From DATEOR01 sp036279015 (GTDB lineage: Bacteria > Actinomycetota > Thermoleophilia > Gaiellales > Gaiellaceae), in assembly GCA_036279015.1 (NCBI GenBank), contig DASUJY010000006.1:1-64000 (forward strand): a stretch of 64,000 nt of DNA, in the 5' to 3' direction. Below, in pieces: positions 16,236-24,748 of the stretch (positions within the stretch are counted from its first letter, which is position 1; every line of letters begins with the position of its first letter). The notes below the pieces were generated by a model. The model saw only the letters and a program-made list of their open reading frames with translations, was not told the origin of the DNA and made no database searches. The position numbers and the translations under genes are program-made.

Positions 16236-17436
16236 GCCGGCCCACGTCGCGGAGGCGGTCGCGCTCGGAATCGTCCTCGTCACGATCTCCTGGGCGGTCC
16301 TGCACGTGGGCTTCTGGGACCGCGACCAGATCGTCGACACGCCCGTCTACCAGCGCTACGGAGAGGCCGTTCTCGACGGGCAGGTGCCCTATCGGGACTT
16401 CGCGCTCGAGTATCCGCCGGCGGCGCTCCCGGTCTTCATCCTCCCTGCATTCGCCCGGGAGGGCGACTACGCCGGCGCCTTCGAGCTCGTCATGTGGGCG
16501 TGCGCCGTGGGAGCGGTCGTCGCCCTCGGCTTCGCGCTCGCAGCGCTCAGGGCCTCGCCGGGGCGCCTCTTCGGCGGGATCGCCCTGCTCGCGCTCGCCC
16601 CGCTCGCGCTCGGGTCGGTCGTCCTCTCCCGCTACGACCTCTGGCCGGCGGCGCTCACGATCGCCGCGCTCGCCGCCCTTCTCGGGGGCCGCGAGCGGCT
16701 CGGCCTCGGAGCGCTGGGCCTCGCCGCGGCCGCCAAGCTCTACCCGGCCGTCCTCCTCCCGCTCGCCCTCGTCTGGGTCGCCCGGCGGCGGGGAACGCGG
16801 GAGCTCTGGGTCGGGCTCGCCTGCTTCGCCGCGGTCGTCGTCGCCTGCTTCGCGCCCTTCCTCGTGCTATCCCCCGGAGGGGTGGCGGACAGCCTCGGCG
16901 AGCAGCTCGGGCGCCCGCTCCAGATCGAGAGCCTCGGGGCGTCGCTCCTCCTCGCGGCCCACCAGCTGGGGCTCTACGACGCGACCGTCGAGAGCTCGCA
17001 TGGTTCCCAGAACCTCGCCGGGCGGCTGCCGGACACCTTCGCCTCGCTCCAGACTGCCTTCCAGATCGTCGCCGTCCTCGTCGTCTGGGCGCTCTTCGCC
17101 GTCCGAGACCGGGGACGCGAGGGTCTCGTCCTCGGCTTTGCGGCGGCGGTGACGGCGTTCGTCGCGTTCGGCAAGGTGCTCTCGCCGCAGTTCCTCGTCT
17201 GGCTGCTGCCGCTCGTCCCGGCGCTTGCGGGGGCGGCCGGCCTCGCCGCGGTCGGCCTCCTCGCCGTCGCCCTCGTGACGACGCAGCTCTGGTTCCCCTA
17301 CCGCTACTGGGACGTGGTCGCGCTCGAGCCGGCCGCCTGGCTCGTCCTCGTCCGCAACGTCCTCCTCGTGGTGCTCTTCGCCCTTCTGCTCGCCGCGCTC
17401 AGTCGACGGCGACGCGAAGCGCCTCACAGCGCGTAG
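16198..17436 (+). CDS. second membrane glycosyltransferase (DUF2029/GT-C type)
   Basis: About 412 residues from TTG 16198, overlapping the previous gene by 38 bp. About ten membrane helices; the first is followed by DRDQIVDTPVYQRYGEAVLDGQVPYRDF, whose DTPVY...G..PYRDF pattern and the following EYPPAALPVF are the DUF2029/GT87-type loop. Two membrane GT genes plus gtrA form a likely envelope-glycan module. The substrate is unknown. It ends 38 bp inside the convergent ymdB-like gene. Confidence 0.8.
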   Translation: MSTSREHSFPRAEPAHVAEAVALGIVLVTISWAVLHVGFWDRDQIVDTPVYQRYGEAVLDGQVPYRDFALEYPPAALPVFILPAFAREGDYAGAFELVMWACAVGAVVALGFALAALRASPGRLFGGIALLALAPLALGSVVLSRYDLWPAALTIAALAALLGGRERLGLGALGLAAAAKLYPAVLLPLALVWVARRRGTRELWVGLACFAAVVVACFAPFLVLSPGGVADSLGEQLGRPLQIESLGASLLLAAHQLGLYDATVESSHGSQNLAGRLPDTFASLQTAFQIVAVLVVWALFAVRDRGREGLVLGFAAAVTAFVAFGKVLSPQFLVWLLPLVPALAGAAGLAAVGLLAVALVTTQLWFPYRYWDVVALEPAAWLVLVRNVLLVVLFALLLAALSRRRREAPHSA

Positions 17437-18172
17437 CGCGTCCGTCCGCGCCGCACTCGACGACGGCGCCCTCGATGCGCACGTCGCCCTCGGCGGGATG
17501 GAAGCGGACGGGCATCGCCGTTCGCATCCGCTCGATCGCGAGCTCGGCCCGCACGCCGATCACCGAGTCGTGCGGCCCGGTCATTCCTGCGTCCGTGATC
17601 GCGGCGGTGCCGCCCGGCTGGACGCGGGCGTCGTTCGTCTGCACGTGCGTGTGCGTGCCGAGCACCGCCGTGACGCGGCCGTCGAGAAGCCGCGCGAGCG
17701 CGATCTTCTCGCTCGTCGCCTCGGCGTGGAAGTCGACGACGACGATGTCGGCCGCACGCCTGGCTTCCTCGACGAGCTCGTCGACCACGAGGAACGGGCT
17801 CGTCGGCGGCGAGAGGAAGAGCGCGCCCTCGAGGTTCAGGACGGCGACCGGCGTACCGTCGTCCGCCTGCTGCACCGTGATTCCCCGGCCCGGCCCGCCG
17901 AGGTTGTCGGGGCGGATGACCCGCGCGTTCGTCTTCAGCACCGGGATCAGGTCGCGCTGGCGCCAGACGTGGTTTCCGAGCGTGATCACGTCGGCGCCCG
18001 CGGCGAGGATCTTGTCCGCCAGCTTCGCCGTCAGGCCCATGCCGTCGGCCGCGTTCTCGCCGTTCACGATGCAAAAGCCGGCGCCGAGCTCCTCCCGCAA
18101 CGACTTGAGCCGCGACTCGAGGGCCCGCCGGCCCGGGGGCCCGAAGACGTCTGCGATGAAGAGGATGACCAG
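17399..18172 (-). CDS. YmdB-family metallophosphoesterase (2',3'-cyclic nucleotide phosphodiesterase type)
   Basis: Conserved motifs are FIADVFGPPGR at the N-terminus (metal Asp), IVNGENAADGMG, DVITLGNHVW and AVLGTHTHVQTND, all diagnostic of the TIGR00282/YmdB family; homologues hydrolyse 2',3'-cAMP. The N-terminal metal-binding segment lies upstream of every ATG, GTG or TTG in the frame. The first possible codon after the upstream M23 stop that would include it is CTG at 18170-18172, giving 257 residues, the normal length. The nearest ordinary start (TTG at 18098-18100) would cut the metal-binding Asp off. Confidence 0.88.
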   Translation of the reverse strand: MVILFIADVFGPPGRRALESRLKSLREELGAGFCIVNGENAADGMGLTAKLADKILAAGADVITLGNHVWRQRDLIPVLKTNARVIRPDNLGGPGRGITVQQADDGTPVAVLNLEGALFLSPPTSPFLVVDELVEEARRAADIVVVDFHAEATSEKIALARLLDGRVTAVLGTHTHVQTNDARVQPGGTAAITDAGMTGPHDSVIGVRAELAIERMRTAMPVRFHPAEGDVRIEGAVVECGADGRATRCEALRVAVD

Positions 18173-18187
18173 CGGAGGAGCTACTGA

Positions 18188-18976
18188 TTAGGGCACGGCG
18201 AGGGAGCCCGCCGCGTGCACTTCGAGATGGACGTGCTGGCCGCGGTCCTGCGTGTAGCGGGCGAGCGCCGCCTGCTCCACCGACGAGAGGTCGACGATCC
18301 GTCCGATCTTCGTCCGGCCGGACGAGACGACGTCCCCGACCGTCAGGGCCGGATCGGCCCGGAGGTTCGAGAGCGCCACCACGACGCCCGGGTTCCCAGC
18401 AGGCTGGATGTCGATCCGCACTCCGTACGGCTTCCCGTTGACGATCTGATCCGTGACGGCCATGACCGTCCCGTCGACCGGCGCGTAGACGTCCGTGCCA
18501 GTCGGGGCGCCGACGTCGAGACCGCCGGTGCCGGGGCCGACGCCTCCCCCGATCTGGTAGTAGCGGATGCCCGAGCTCGAGTCGCCGAAGAACCGATTCA
18601 CGAACCGCTTGAGGAGGCCCGCGTTCGCCTGCGTCCCGATCGGGTCGAGGGCGAGAGCCGTCGCCCCGGAGGCGTGGTAGCCGATCGCCGTCACGCGGCT
18701 CTGGTTGACCGGAAGCTGGAGGCGGAGCGTGTCCTGGAGGGCAATGATCTGGGCGCGCGGAGGCCCGGCCGGGAGCAGGCGGCCGGCCGGCGCCGGCCCC
18801 GTGTTCGTGGGCGCCGCGGTCTTCCCGGACCCGAACGCGGTCAGGAGGAGGACGACGACGCAGACGCAGGCCACGACCGCCAATGCGGCCGTGCGACGCG
18901 CCCGTCGAACCCTCGCACGCATCGCCCTTCGTTCGGCGGCGCGATAGGCGAGCCCGGGAGCCTGGGGCTGAGCCAT
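18188..18976 (-). CDS. membrane-anchored M23-like (LytM) peptidase domain protein, probably degenerate
   Basis: The 262-residue protein has a basic cytoplasmic start, one membrane helix (about residues 34-53, AALAVVACVCVVVLLLTAFG) and a C-terminal LytM-fold domain: GGLDVGAPTGTDVYAPVDGTVMAV and finally GQHVHLEVHA. The HxH of the end (HVH) is present and the Asp is present, but the first zinc His of the usual HxGxD is Thr (TGGLD). It may be a non-catalytic LytM factor that regulates a cell-wall amidase. The ATG 18974-18976 is picked because a strong promoter ends 7 bases before it, although the frame is open longer. Confidence 0.75.
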   Translation of the reverse strand: MAQPQAPGLAYRAAERRAMRARVRRARRTAALAVVACVCVVVLLLTAFGSGKTAAPTNTGPAPAGRLLPAGPPRAQIIALQDTLRLQLPVNQSRVTAIGYHASGATALALDPIGTQANAGLLKRFVNRFFGDSSSGIRYYQIGGGVGPGTGGLDVGAPTGTDVYAPVDGTVMAVTDQIVNGKPYGVRIDIQPAGNPGVVVALSNLRADPALTVGDVVSSGRTKIGRIVDLSSVEQAALARYTQDRGQHVHLEVHAAGSLAVP

Positions 18977-18983
18977 CCGCGGC

Positions 18984-19012
18984 ACGCTAACCGAGGTGCC
19001 CACCGCTTTCAA
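18984..19012 (-). promoter_or_regulatory. strong sigma70-type leaderless promoter for the M23-like gene
   Basis: On the reverse strand TTGAAA (19012-19007), a 17-bp spacer and TAGCGT (18989-18984) form a good -35/-10 pair; the -10 ends 7 bases before the ATG at 18976. Confidence 0.65.
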
Positions 19013-19161
19013 ACGGCTACCCGGGGCCTGCGCCGGCTCGGGGGCGAGCGCCAGGGCTCCATCCGTCTCGAACGACCAGTCCCAGGGTGGCGGACGAAGC
19101 CCTACGAGATTTGTCTGCTTTGCAGGGCTTTCTTGTCGCTGATCATAGGGACGGGAAGCAG

Positions 19162-19896
19162 GTGCCATTGCTAGCCTTGCGGCGTGTCAGCCGTCCTTCG
19201 CTCTCACCCTGCCAGGGGCGCCGGACGCTGACGGGCTCCCTCCTCAGCGCCCGCGGGATCACGAAGAGGTACGGGCGCGTTCTCGCACTCGCGCCGGCGA
19301 GCATCGACGTCGAGCCCGGCGACGCGCTCGCGCTGATCGGTCCGAACGGCGCGGGAAAGTCGACGCTCCTCTCCATCCTGGCCCGCGCTCTTCAGCCGAG
19401 CGCGGGGTCGATCGAGACGCCGGCCGGCGCGGTCCCCCGGGTCGGCTGGGTGCCGCAGCGGCCGTCCCACTACCAGCGCCTCTCGCCGCGGGAGAACCTC
19501 GAGCTCTTCGCCCGGCTCGAGCTCGTCCCCGACGCGAAGACGGTGGCCGGCCGCTTCCTCGCCCTCCTCGACCTGCCCGACGACGACCGTCTGACCGCCG
19601 AGCTCTCGGCCGGGAACCAGCAGCGGCTCAACCTCGCGGTCGCCCTGCTCGCGCAGCCCGACGTGCTCCTCCTCGACGAGCCGACGGCGTCGCTCGACCC
19701 GCGCCAGCGGCGACTGCTCTGGGAGGTGGCCGCACAGGTACGGGGGCGCGGCGGTGCGGTCGTCTTCGCGACCCAGAACCTCGAGGAGCTCGAGCGCTTC
19801 GCCACCCGCGTCGCGGTGCTCGTCGGCGGCGAGCTCGTCTTCGACGGCAGCCTGGCCGAGTTCCACACGGCCCCGGAGGCCGACGTCTTCGCATGA
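19162..19896 (+). CDS. ABC transporter ATP-binding protein
   Basis: The ABC domain is complete: Walker A GPNGAGKST, Q-loop WVPQRP, signature LSAGNQQRL, Walker B VLLLDEPTASLD and the switch region ATQNLEEL. LSAGN replaces LSGGQ. With the next gene it forms a two-gene exporter; the family resembles CcmA/NatA-type ABC-2 systems. The start is doubtful: GTG 19162 (with GGGA upstream) gives about 22 extra residues before the conserved SLLSARGITKRYGR, while TTG 19168, TTG 19177 or CTG 19228 would be closer. Confidence 0.87.
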   Translation: MPLLALRRVSRPSLSPCQGRRTLTGSLLSARGITKRYGRVLALAPASIDVEPGDALALIGPNGAGKSTLLSILARALQPSAGSIETPAGAVPRVGWVPQRPSHYQRLSPRENLELFARLELVPDAKTVAGRFLALLDLPDDDRLTAELSAGNQQRLNLAVALLAQPDVLLLDEPTASLDPRQRRLLWEVAAQVRGRGGAVVFATQNLEELERFATRVAVLVGGELVFDGSLAEFHTAPEADVFA

Positions 19897-21242
19897 GGAC
19901 GGTGGCCCTCCTGCTCGCGAAGGACCTTCGCACCTTGCGGCGCTCACCGGTCCTCCTCGCCTCCCTGGTCGTCTACCCGCTCGTCTTCGCCGCCCTCGTC
20001 GGCGCGGTCGTGCGCTACGCCAGCGACCGGCCGGCGATCGCCTTCGTCGATCTCGACCGGCTGCCCGAGACGCTCACCGTCGGCGGCCAGAGCTTCGACG
20101 TCCCCGCGGTTCTCGACCAGGTGAACGAGTCGGCCGAGCTCGTCCCGATGGAGGAGGACGAGGCCGACCGCAAGCTCTCGAACGGCGAGGTCGACGCCGA
20201 GATCGTCGTCCCGCGCGGCTTCGCTTCACGCCTACGCGGGATGGCCGAGAGCCCGCAGCTCGTCCTGAAGACTGCGCGCGGCGGCTTCTCGACGCGCGTG
20301 GAGCAGCAGACCCAGGCGCTCGTCTACGAGCTCAACCGGCGCCTCCAGGACGCCTACATCAAGGCCAACCTCGAATACGTGCGCCTGATCGTGGACGGAG
20401 GCAGCGGCACGTTTCTCGGCAACGACTTCGACGTCGTCGGCCTCGCCCGCGCCGGCGAGATGCTCGCGGAGATCGAGCGGACGACAAGCGACCCCACCGT
20501 GGCCGAACGGGCGCGGGAGCTCTCGACCTTCGTCCGCCAGGCGACGCTCGCCCTCGGTGCCTCGGGCGACTCGCTGCGTGCGACCGCCAATCCGATCGAG
20601 CTCGAGGTCGACACGGAGGCGGGTCGCTCCTGGCTCCTCTCCGCGCAGCTCCAGGCCTACGCGCTCGCCCTCACCCTGGCGTTCATCTGCGTCCTCCTCG
20701 CCGCGGCGGCGATCGCGTCCGAGCGCGACGAGAACGTGATCGGCCGCCTCGCCCGCGGGCTCGTCCGGCTCAGGGACCTAGTCGCTGCCAAGGTGCTCCT
20801 CGCCGTGGTCGCGGCGGTCGCGCTCGGCGTCGTGATCGCCCTCGTCTTCGGGATCCTGGCGAGCGTCTTCGACGTCACCGGCGGCGAGCCGTGGCCGCGG
20901 CTGCCCCTGCTCGTCCTCGGGCTCGTCGCCGCGGGTGCTGCCTTCGGCGCCTTCGGCGTGCTCGTCGGTGTGATCGCGCGCGAGGCACGGACGGCCGTCC
21001 TCGTCGCGTTCTTGGTCGCGCTTCCGCTCGTCCTCCTTGGGCTCCTGCCGGCCGGAACCGTCGAGGCGGCGCGCTGGATCTCGAAAGCCTTCCCCTTCGC
21101 GCACGCCGTCGATTTCTTCCAGGCCTCCCTCTACGACAATGACCCCTGGGCGACGCTCTGGCGCCAGGCCGCCTGGCTCGGCGGCCTCGCCCTGGTCTTC
21201 GGGGCCGCTGCCCGCCTCGGGATGCGAAGATTCGTGGCGTGA
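19893..21242 (+). CDS. ABC-2-type transporter permease
   Basis: The 449-residue protein has one N-terminal membrane helix (AKDLRTLRRSPVLLASLVVYPLVFAALVGA), a large extracytoplasmic domain of about 200 residues, and five or six helices at the C-terminus. This is the YhgE/DrrB-like ABC-2 architecture, partnered with the ATPase just upstream (overlap of 4 bases, ATGA). Substrate unknown; drug, lipid or sodium export are the usual options. It overlaps hemB by 4 bases. Confidence 0.85.
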   Translation: MRTVALLLAKDLRTLRRSPVLLASLVVYPLVFAALVGAVVRYASDRPAIAFVDLDRLPETLTVGGQSFDVPAVLDQVNESAELVPMEEDEADRKLSNGEVDAEIVVPRGFASRLRGMAESPQLVLKTARGGFSTRVEQQTQALVYELNRRLQDAYIKANLEYVRLIVDGGSGTFLGNDFDVVGLARAGEMLAEIERTTSDPTVAERARELSTFVRQATLALGASGDSLRATANPIELEVDTEAGRSWLLSAQLQAYALALTLAFICVLLAAAAIASERDENVIGRLARGLVRLRDLVAAKVLLAVVAAVALGVVIALVFGILASVFDVTGGEPWPRLPLLVLGLVAAGAAFGAFGVLVGVIAREARTAVLVAFLVALPLVLLGLLPAGTVEAARWISKAFPFAHAVDFFQASLYDNDPWATLWRQAAWLGGLALVFGAAARLGMRRFVA

Positions 21243-22216
21243 GCACGTTTCCCGCCACCCGCTTGCGCCGCTTCCGTCGCAGCGGTGCGCTGAGAGAGCT
21301 CGTGCGCGAGACGCGCCTCGACCTGCGCGACTTCGTCTACCCCCTGTTCGCCTGCCAGGGCTCGGGCGTGGAGAAGCCGCTCGAAGGCCTGCCCGGGATT
21401 GCCCAGCGCTCGGTCGACCGGCTCGCGGCGGAAGCGGGAGAGCTCGAGCGGCTCGGCATCGGCGCGGTGCTCCTCTTCGGCATTCCGGAAGAGAAGGACG
21501 AGGCTGCCTCCGGCGCCTACGACGAGGACGGGATCGTCCAGCAGGCGCTCCGGGTTCTCTCCGAGAGCGCGCCGGGACTCGTCCTCCTCACTGACGTCTG
21601 TCTCTGTGAGTACACGTCGCACGGGCACTGCGGGATCGTCGACGGCGACGAGATCCTGAACGACGTCTCGCTCGAGCTGCTCGCGAAGACAGCGGTCAGC
21701 CACGCCGAGGCCGGTGCGCATGCTGTCTGCCCGAGCGACATGATGGACGGCCGCGTCGGCGCGATCCGCGGCGCCCTCGACGGCGACGGGTTCGAGCACG
21801 TCCCCATCGTCTCCTACGCGGCCAAGGCGGCCTCGGCTTTCTACGGGCCCTTCCGCGAGGCGGCGGAGTCGGCGCCGAGCTTCGGCGACCGGCGCAGCTA
21901 CCAGATGGACCCGGCCAACGGCCGCGAGGCGCTCCGCGAGTGCGAGCTCGACCTCGGCGAGGGCGCGGACGCGCTCATGATCAAGCCGGCGTTGCCCTCC
22001 CTCGACGTGATCGCGGCCGCGCGGACCCGCTTCGACGTCCCGATCTTCGCCTACAACGTGAGCGGCGAGTACGCGATGGTGAAGGCGGCAGCGGCGCGCG
22101 GCTGGCTGGACGAGCGCACGGCCGGGCTCGAGAGCCTCACGGCGATCAAGCGCGCCGGCGCCGACGTGATCGTTTCCTACTGGGCGAAGGAGCTGGCCGG
22201 CTGGCTGTCGGAGTGA
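21239..22216 (+). CDS. hemB: delta-aminolevulinic acid dehydratase (porphobilinogen synthase)
   Basis: The 325-residue protein has the Cys-rich zinc motif DVCLCEYTSHGHCG, the lysine-bearing SYAAKAASAFYGPFR, and the Schiff-base lysine region LMIKPALPSLD. HemB joins two 5-aminolevulinate molecules to porphobilinogen in heme synthesis. The GTG start overlaps the permease stop (GTGA), and the stop overlaps hemL in the same way. The zinc-type Cys site rather than the Mg type is visible. Confidence 0.96.
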   Translation: MSTFPATRLRRFRRSGALRELVRETRLDLRDFVYPLFACQGSGVEKPLEGLPGIAQRSVDRLAAEAGELERLGIGAVLLFGIPEEKDEAASGAYDEDGIVQQALRVLSESAPGLVLLTDVCLCEYTSHGHCGIVDGDEILNDVSLELLAKTAVSHAEAGAHAVCPSDMMDGRVGAIRGALDGDGFEHVPIVSYAAKAASAFYGPFREAAESAPSFGDRRSYQMDPANGREALRECELDLGEGADALMIKPALPSLDVIAAARTRFDVPIFAYNVSGEYAMVKAAAARGWLDERTAGLESLTAIKRAGADVIVSYWAKELAGWLSE

Positions 22217-23460
22217 GTCTCTTCCGGCGCGCCCGGGTGGTGATCCCGGGCGGCGTCAACTCGCCCGTGCGGGCCTGGAAGGCGGTCGGGGCGGGCGATC
22301 CGTTCTTCGTCCGCCGCGGCGACGGCGCGTACCTCGAGGACACCGAGGGCCGGCGTTACGTCGACTGGGTCATGTCGTGGGGCCCGCTCGTCTTCGGCCA
22401 CGCCGACCCGGAGATCGTCGAGGCGGTCCAGGAGGCCGCCGCCGAGGGGACGACCTTCGGGGCGCCCACCGAGCGCGAGATCGAGCTCGCGGAGGAGATC
22501 GTCGACGCCGTTCCCTCCGTCGAGAAGGTCCGCCTCGTCTCCTCGGGGACGGAGGCGGCGCTGAGCGCGATCCGGCTCGCGCGCGGAGCCACGAGCCGCG
22601 ACCGCATCCTCAAGTTCGCCGGCTGCTACCACGGGCATGCGGACGCACTCCTCGCCGAGGCGGGCTCCGGCCTCGCCACGCTCGGCCTGCCGGCGAGCCC
22701 CGGGGTTCCCCGCGGCGCGGCCGCCGACACGATCGTCTCCGCGTACAACGACGTGGACGCTGCGGCTGCCGCCGTCGAGCGCTACGGTGAAGGGCTCGCC
22801 GCCGTCCTCGTCGAGCCGGTGGCCGGGAACATGGGCGTCGTCCCGCCGGCGCCGGGCTTCCTCGAGGCGCTCCGGGCCCTCTGCGACGCCTCGGGCGCGC
22901 TTCTCGTGTTCGACGAGGTGATCACGGGGTTCCGCGTCGCGCGCGGCGGGGCGCAGGCGCTCTACGGCATCCGTCCCGATCTGACCATCCTCGGCAAGAT
23001 CGCGGGCGGCGGGCTCCCGCTCGCCGCCTTCGGCGGCCGCGCGGAGATCATGGACCGGCTCGCCCCGGCCGGGCCCGTCTACCAGGCAGGCACCCTCTCC
23101 GGCAATCCGCTCGCGACGGCCGCCGCGCTCGTCGCCCTCAGGCGCCTGCGCGATCCCGAGGTCTACCGCCGCCTGGAGCAGACCGCGGGGGCGCTTGAAG
23201 CAGGCCTCCGCCTTCCGGGCATCACCGTGCAGAGGGTCGGCGCCATGCTGACCGCCTTCTGCCATGCGGGCCCGGTGCGGAGCTTCGCGGAGGCCCAGAG
23301 CGCCGACAGCAAGCGCTACGGCGAGCTCTTCCGGCATCTGCTCGACCGGGGCGTCTACGTCGCGCCGTCGCAGTTCGAGGCGCTCTTCGTCTCGACTGCC
23401 CACGGCCCGGCCGAGGTCGAGCAGACCGTCGCGGCGGCGCGGGAGCTCCTTGAGCGCTGA
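22213..23460 (+). CDS. hemL: glutamate-1-semialdehyde 2,1-aminomutase
   Basis: The 415-residue PLP enzyme shows VIPGGVNSPVRAWK, SSGTEAALSAIRLAR, the CYHGHAD segment, FDEVITGFRVA and the PLP lysine K262 in ILGKIAGGGLPLAAFGG. It makes 5-aminolevulinate from glutamate-1-semialdehyde (C5 route) for HemB, encoded directly upstream with a 4-base overlap. GTG start at 22213; the open frame extends further upstream but is not conserved. Confidence 0.95.
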   Translation: MSLFRRARVVIPGGVNSPVRAWKAVGAGDPFFVRRGDGAYLEDTEGRRYVDWVMSWGPLVFGHADPEIVEAVQEAAAEGTTFGAPTEREIELAEEIVDAVPSVEKVRLVSSGTEAALSAIRLARGATSRDRILKFAGCYHGHADALLAEAGSGLATLGLPASPGVPRGAAADTIVSAYNDVDAAAAAVERYGEGLAAVLVEPVAGNMGVVPPAPGFLEALRALCDASGALLVFDEVITGFRVARGGAQALYGIRPDLTILGKIAGGGLPLAAFGGRAEIMDRLAPAGPVYQAGTLSGNPLATAAALVALRRLRDPEVYRRLEQTAGALEAGLRLPGITVQRVGAMLTAFCHAGPVRSFAEAQSADSKRYGELFRHLLDRGVYVAPSQFEALFVSTAHGPAEVEQTVAAARELLER

Positions 23461-24076
23461 CGAGAAGGCGATCGTGGCGGCGGGCTACGACCGCGTTGCC
23501 GATCGCTACGCGGCGCTCGAGGCGCCGGGTTCCGCCTGGCCGCGGCTGCGGCGGCTGACCGAGCTCCTCGCTCGGCTCCCCGAGGGAAGTCACGTCCTCG
23601 ACGTCGGGTGCGGCAACGGCCTCCCCGGCCTCGCGGCGATCGCCGAGCGCCATCGCGCCACCGGGATCGACGTCTCGTCGGCCCAGGTCGAGGCGGCACG
23701 GCGAAACGTGCCCACGGCGCGCGTGCTGCGCCAGGACGTCAGGTCCTGCGACTTCCCGCCAGGGAGCCTCGACGCGATCGTCGCCCTCTACGTGGTCGAG
23801 CATCTCCCGCGGGAGGAGCACCGGGCCCTCTTCGAGCGCTTCGCAGGCTGGCTCCGCCCCGGCGGCTTCCTCCTCTTCACCACCGAGGCCGACGAGGATC
23901 CGGGCAGGGTCGGCGAGTGGCTCGACGTGCCGATGTTCTTCTCCCAGTTCGCTCCGGCCGAGACGGCGGCGCTCGTCGAAAAGGCGGGATTCGAGCTCGT
24001 CGCCGCGGACGCCGAACCCCAGCTGGAAGGGAACCAGGAGGTCACGTACGCGTGGTTCCTCGGGCGCAGGCGATGA
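23450..24076 (+). CDS. class I SAM-dependent methyltransferase
   Basis: The 208-residue protein has the SAM motif HVLDVGCGNGLPGLAAIAER, the acidic GIDVSS, and LDAIVALYVVEHLPREEH. Start TTG 23450 has GGGAG a few bases upstream and overlaps hemL by 11 bp. It could be a quinone, heme-linked or small-molecule methyltransferase; the sequence gives no substrate. ATGA couples it to the next gene. Confidence 0.82.
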   Translation: MSADEKAIVAAGYDRVADRYAALEAPGSAWPRLRRLTELLARLPEGSHVLDVGCGNGLPGLAAIAERHRATGIDVSSAQVEAARRNVPTARVLRQDVRSCDFPPGSLDAIVALYVVEHLPREEHRALFERFAGWLRPGGFLLFTTEADEDPGRVGEWLDVPMFFSQFAPAETAALVEKAGFELVAADAEPQLEGNQEVTYAWFLGRRR

Positions 24077-24537
24077 GCGCCGCGCCGAGCATCTGGGAGA
24101 CCATCGCCGTCGAGGCCGGGCGCGAGAGCGAGCTCTGGGCGGCAGCGCTCCGGCCGGCGGCGGAGCGGGAGCAGCAGGCCGTCTTCTCGCCGCTCGCCGA
24201 GGGCCGCTATGCAGTCGGGCTCGAGTCGATCTACGAGGGCTACCTGCTCCACTACGGGCGACCGCGTCTTTTCCAGGCCGACGACCGCGACACGCGCATC
24301 CTGCTCGGCGACTATCTCTACGCCCACGGGCTCGTCCGCATCGCGGCGCTCGGAAGCGTCGATGCGGTCGGCGCCCTCGCGGAGCTCCTCTCGCTCTGCG
24401 CGCATCTTCGCGCCGAGGGCCTGCCGGGCGACGGGGACGCATGGGCCGCCACGGTCTGCTCGCTCGACGGCGCGGCACTCCCCGACGAAGCGGCCCGTGC
24501 GCTCGCCCTGCGCCTGCATGCCGAACGGGTGGAGTAG
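24073..24537 (+). CDS. uncharacterised alpha-helical protein with faint polyprenyl-synthase resemblance
   Basis: The 154-residue product is not a family I recognise. LLGDYLYAHGLVRIAALGSV and the following helix read much like the prenyl synthase in this window (AAGDYLFARAFAQLAATRDG), the segment after the first aspartate-rich motif. No DDxxD motif is present, so catalysis by itself is unlikely. It could be a small regulatory subunit like component I of heptaprenyl diphosphate synthases. It overlaps the methyltransferase by 4 bases. Confidence 0.55.
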   Translation: MSAAPSIWETIAVEAGRESELWAAALRPAAEREQQAVFSPLAEGRYAVGLESIYEGYLLHYGRPRLFQADDRDTRILLGDYLYAHGLVRIAALGSVDAVGALAELLSLCAHLRAEGLPGDGDAWAATVCSLDGAALPDEAARALALRLHAERVE

Positions 24538-24540
24538 GAT
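24535..24540 (+). promoter_or_regulatory. putative -10 box TAGGAT for the gene at 24550
   Basis: TAGGAT is followed by 9 bases and then ATG 24550. Its TAG is the stop codon of the gene before. Without a ribosome site near the ATG, a leaderless or nearly leaderless start fits. Confidence 0.4.
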
Positions 24541-24549
24541 CGTGGCCGT

Positions 24550-24738
24550 ATGACCGCGCTCGCAACAGCCGCTCTCCTCGCCGCCGAGAAGACCCCGGCG
24601 GAGGAAGGTCGCGACGTCGTCCTCGTCATGCTCGCCGTCGGCGGAATCTTCCTCGGCGTCGTCGTCGTCGGCCAGCTGATGCGCCTGGTCTCGCACCGGC
24701 GGAAGGTCCGCCGCGCGGCGCGACGCGCCGCCTACTAG
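24550..24738 (+). CDS. small single-span membrane protein
   Basis: The 62-residue product has one membrane helix (about residues 22-44, VVLVMLAVGGIFLGVVVVGQ) and a strongly basic cytoplasmic tail (HRRKVRRAARRAAY). A positively charged end after one helix suggests an outside-in topology. It is too small to assign; the reading frame and hydrophobic pattern look real. Confidence 0.55.
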   Translation: MTALATAALLAAEKTPAEEGRDVVLVMLAVGGIFLGVVVVGQLMRLVSHRRKVRRAARRAAY

Positions 24739-24748
24739 CAGGCGTCTC

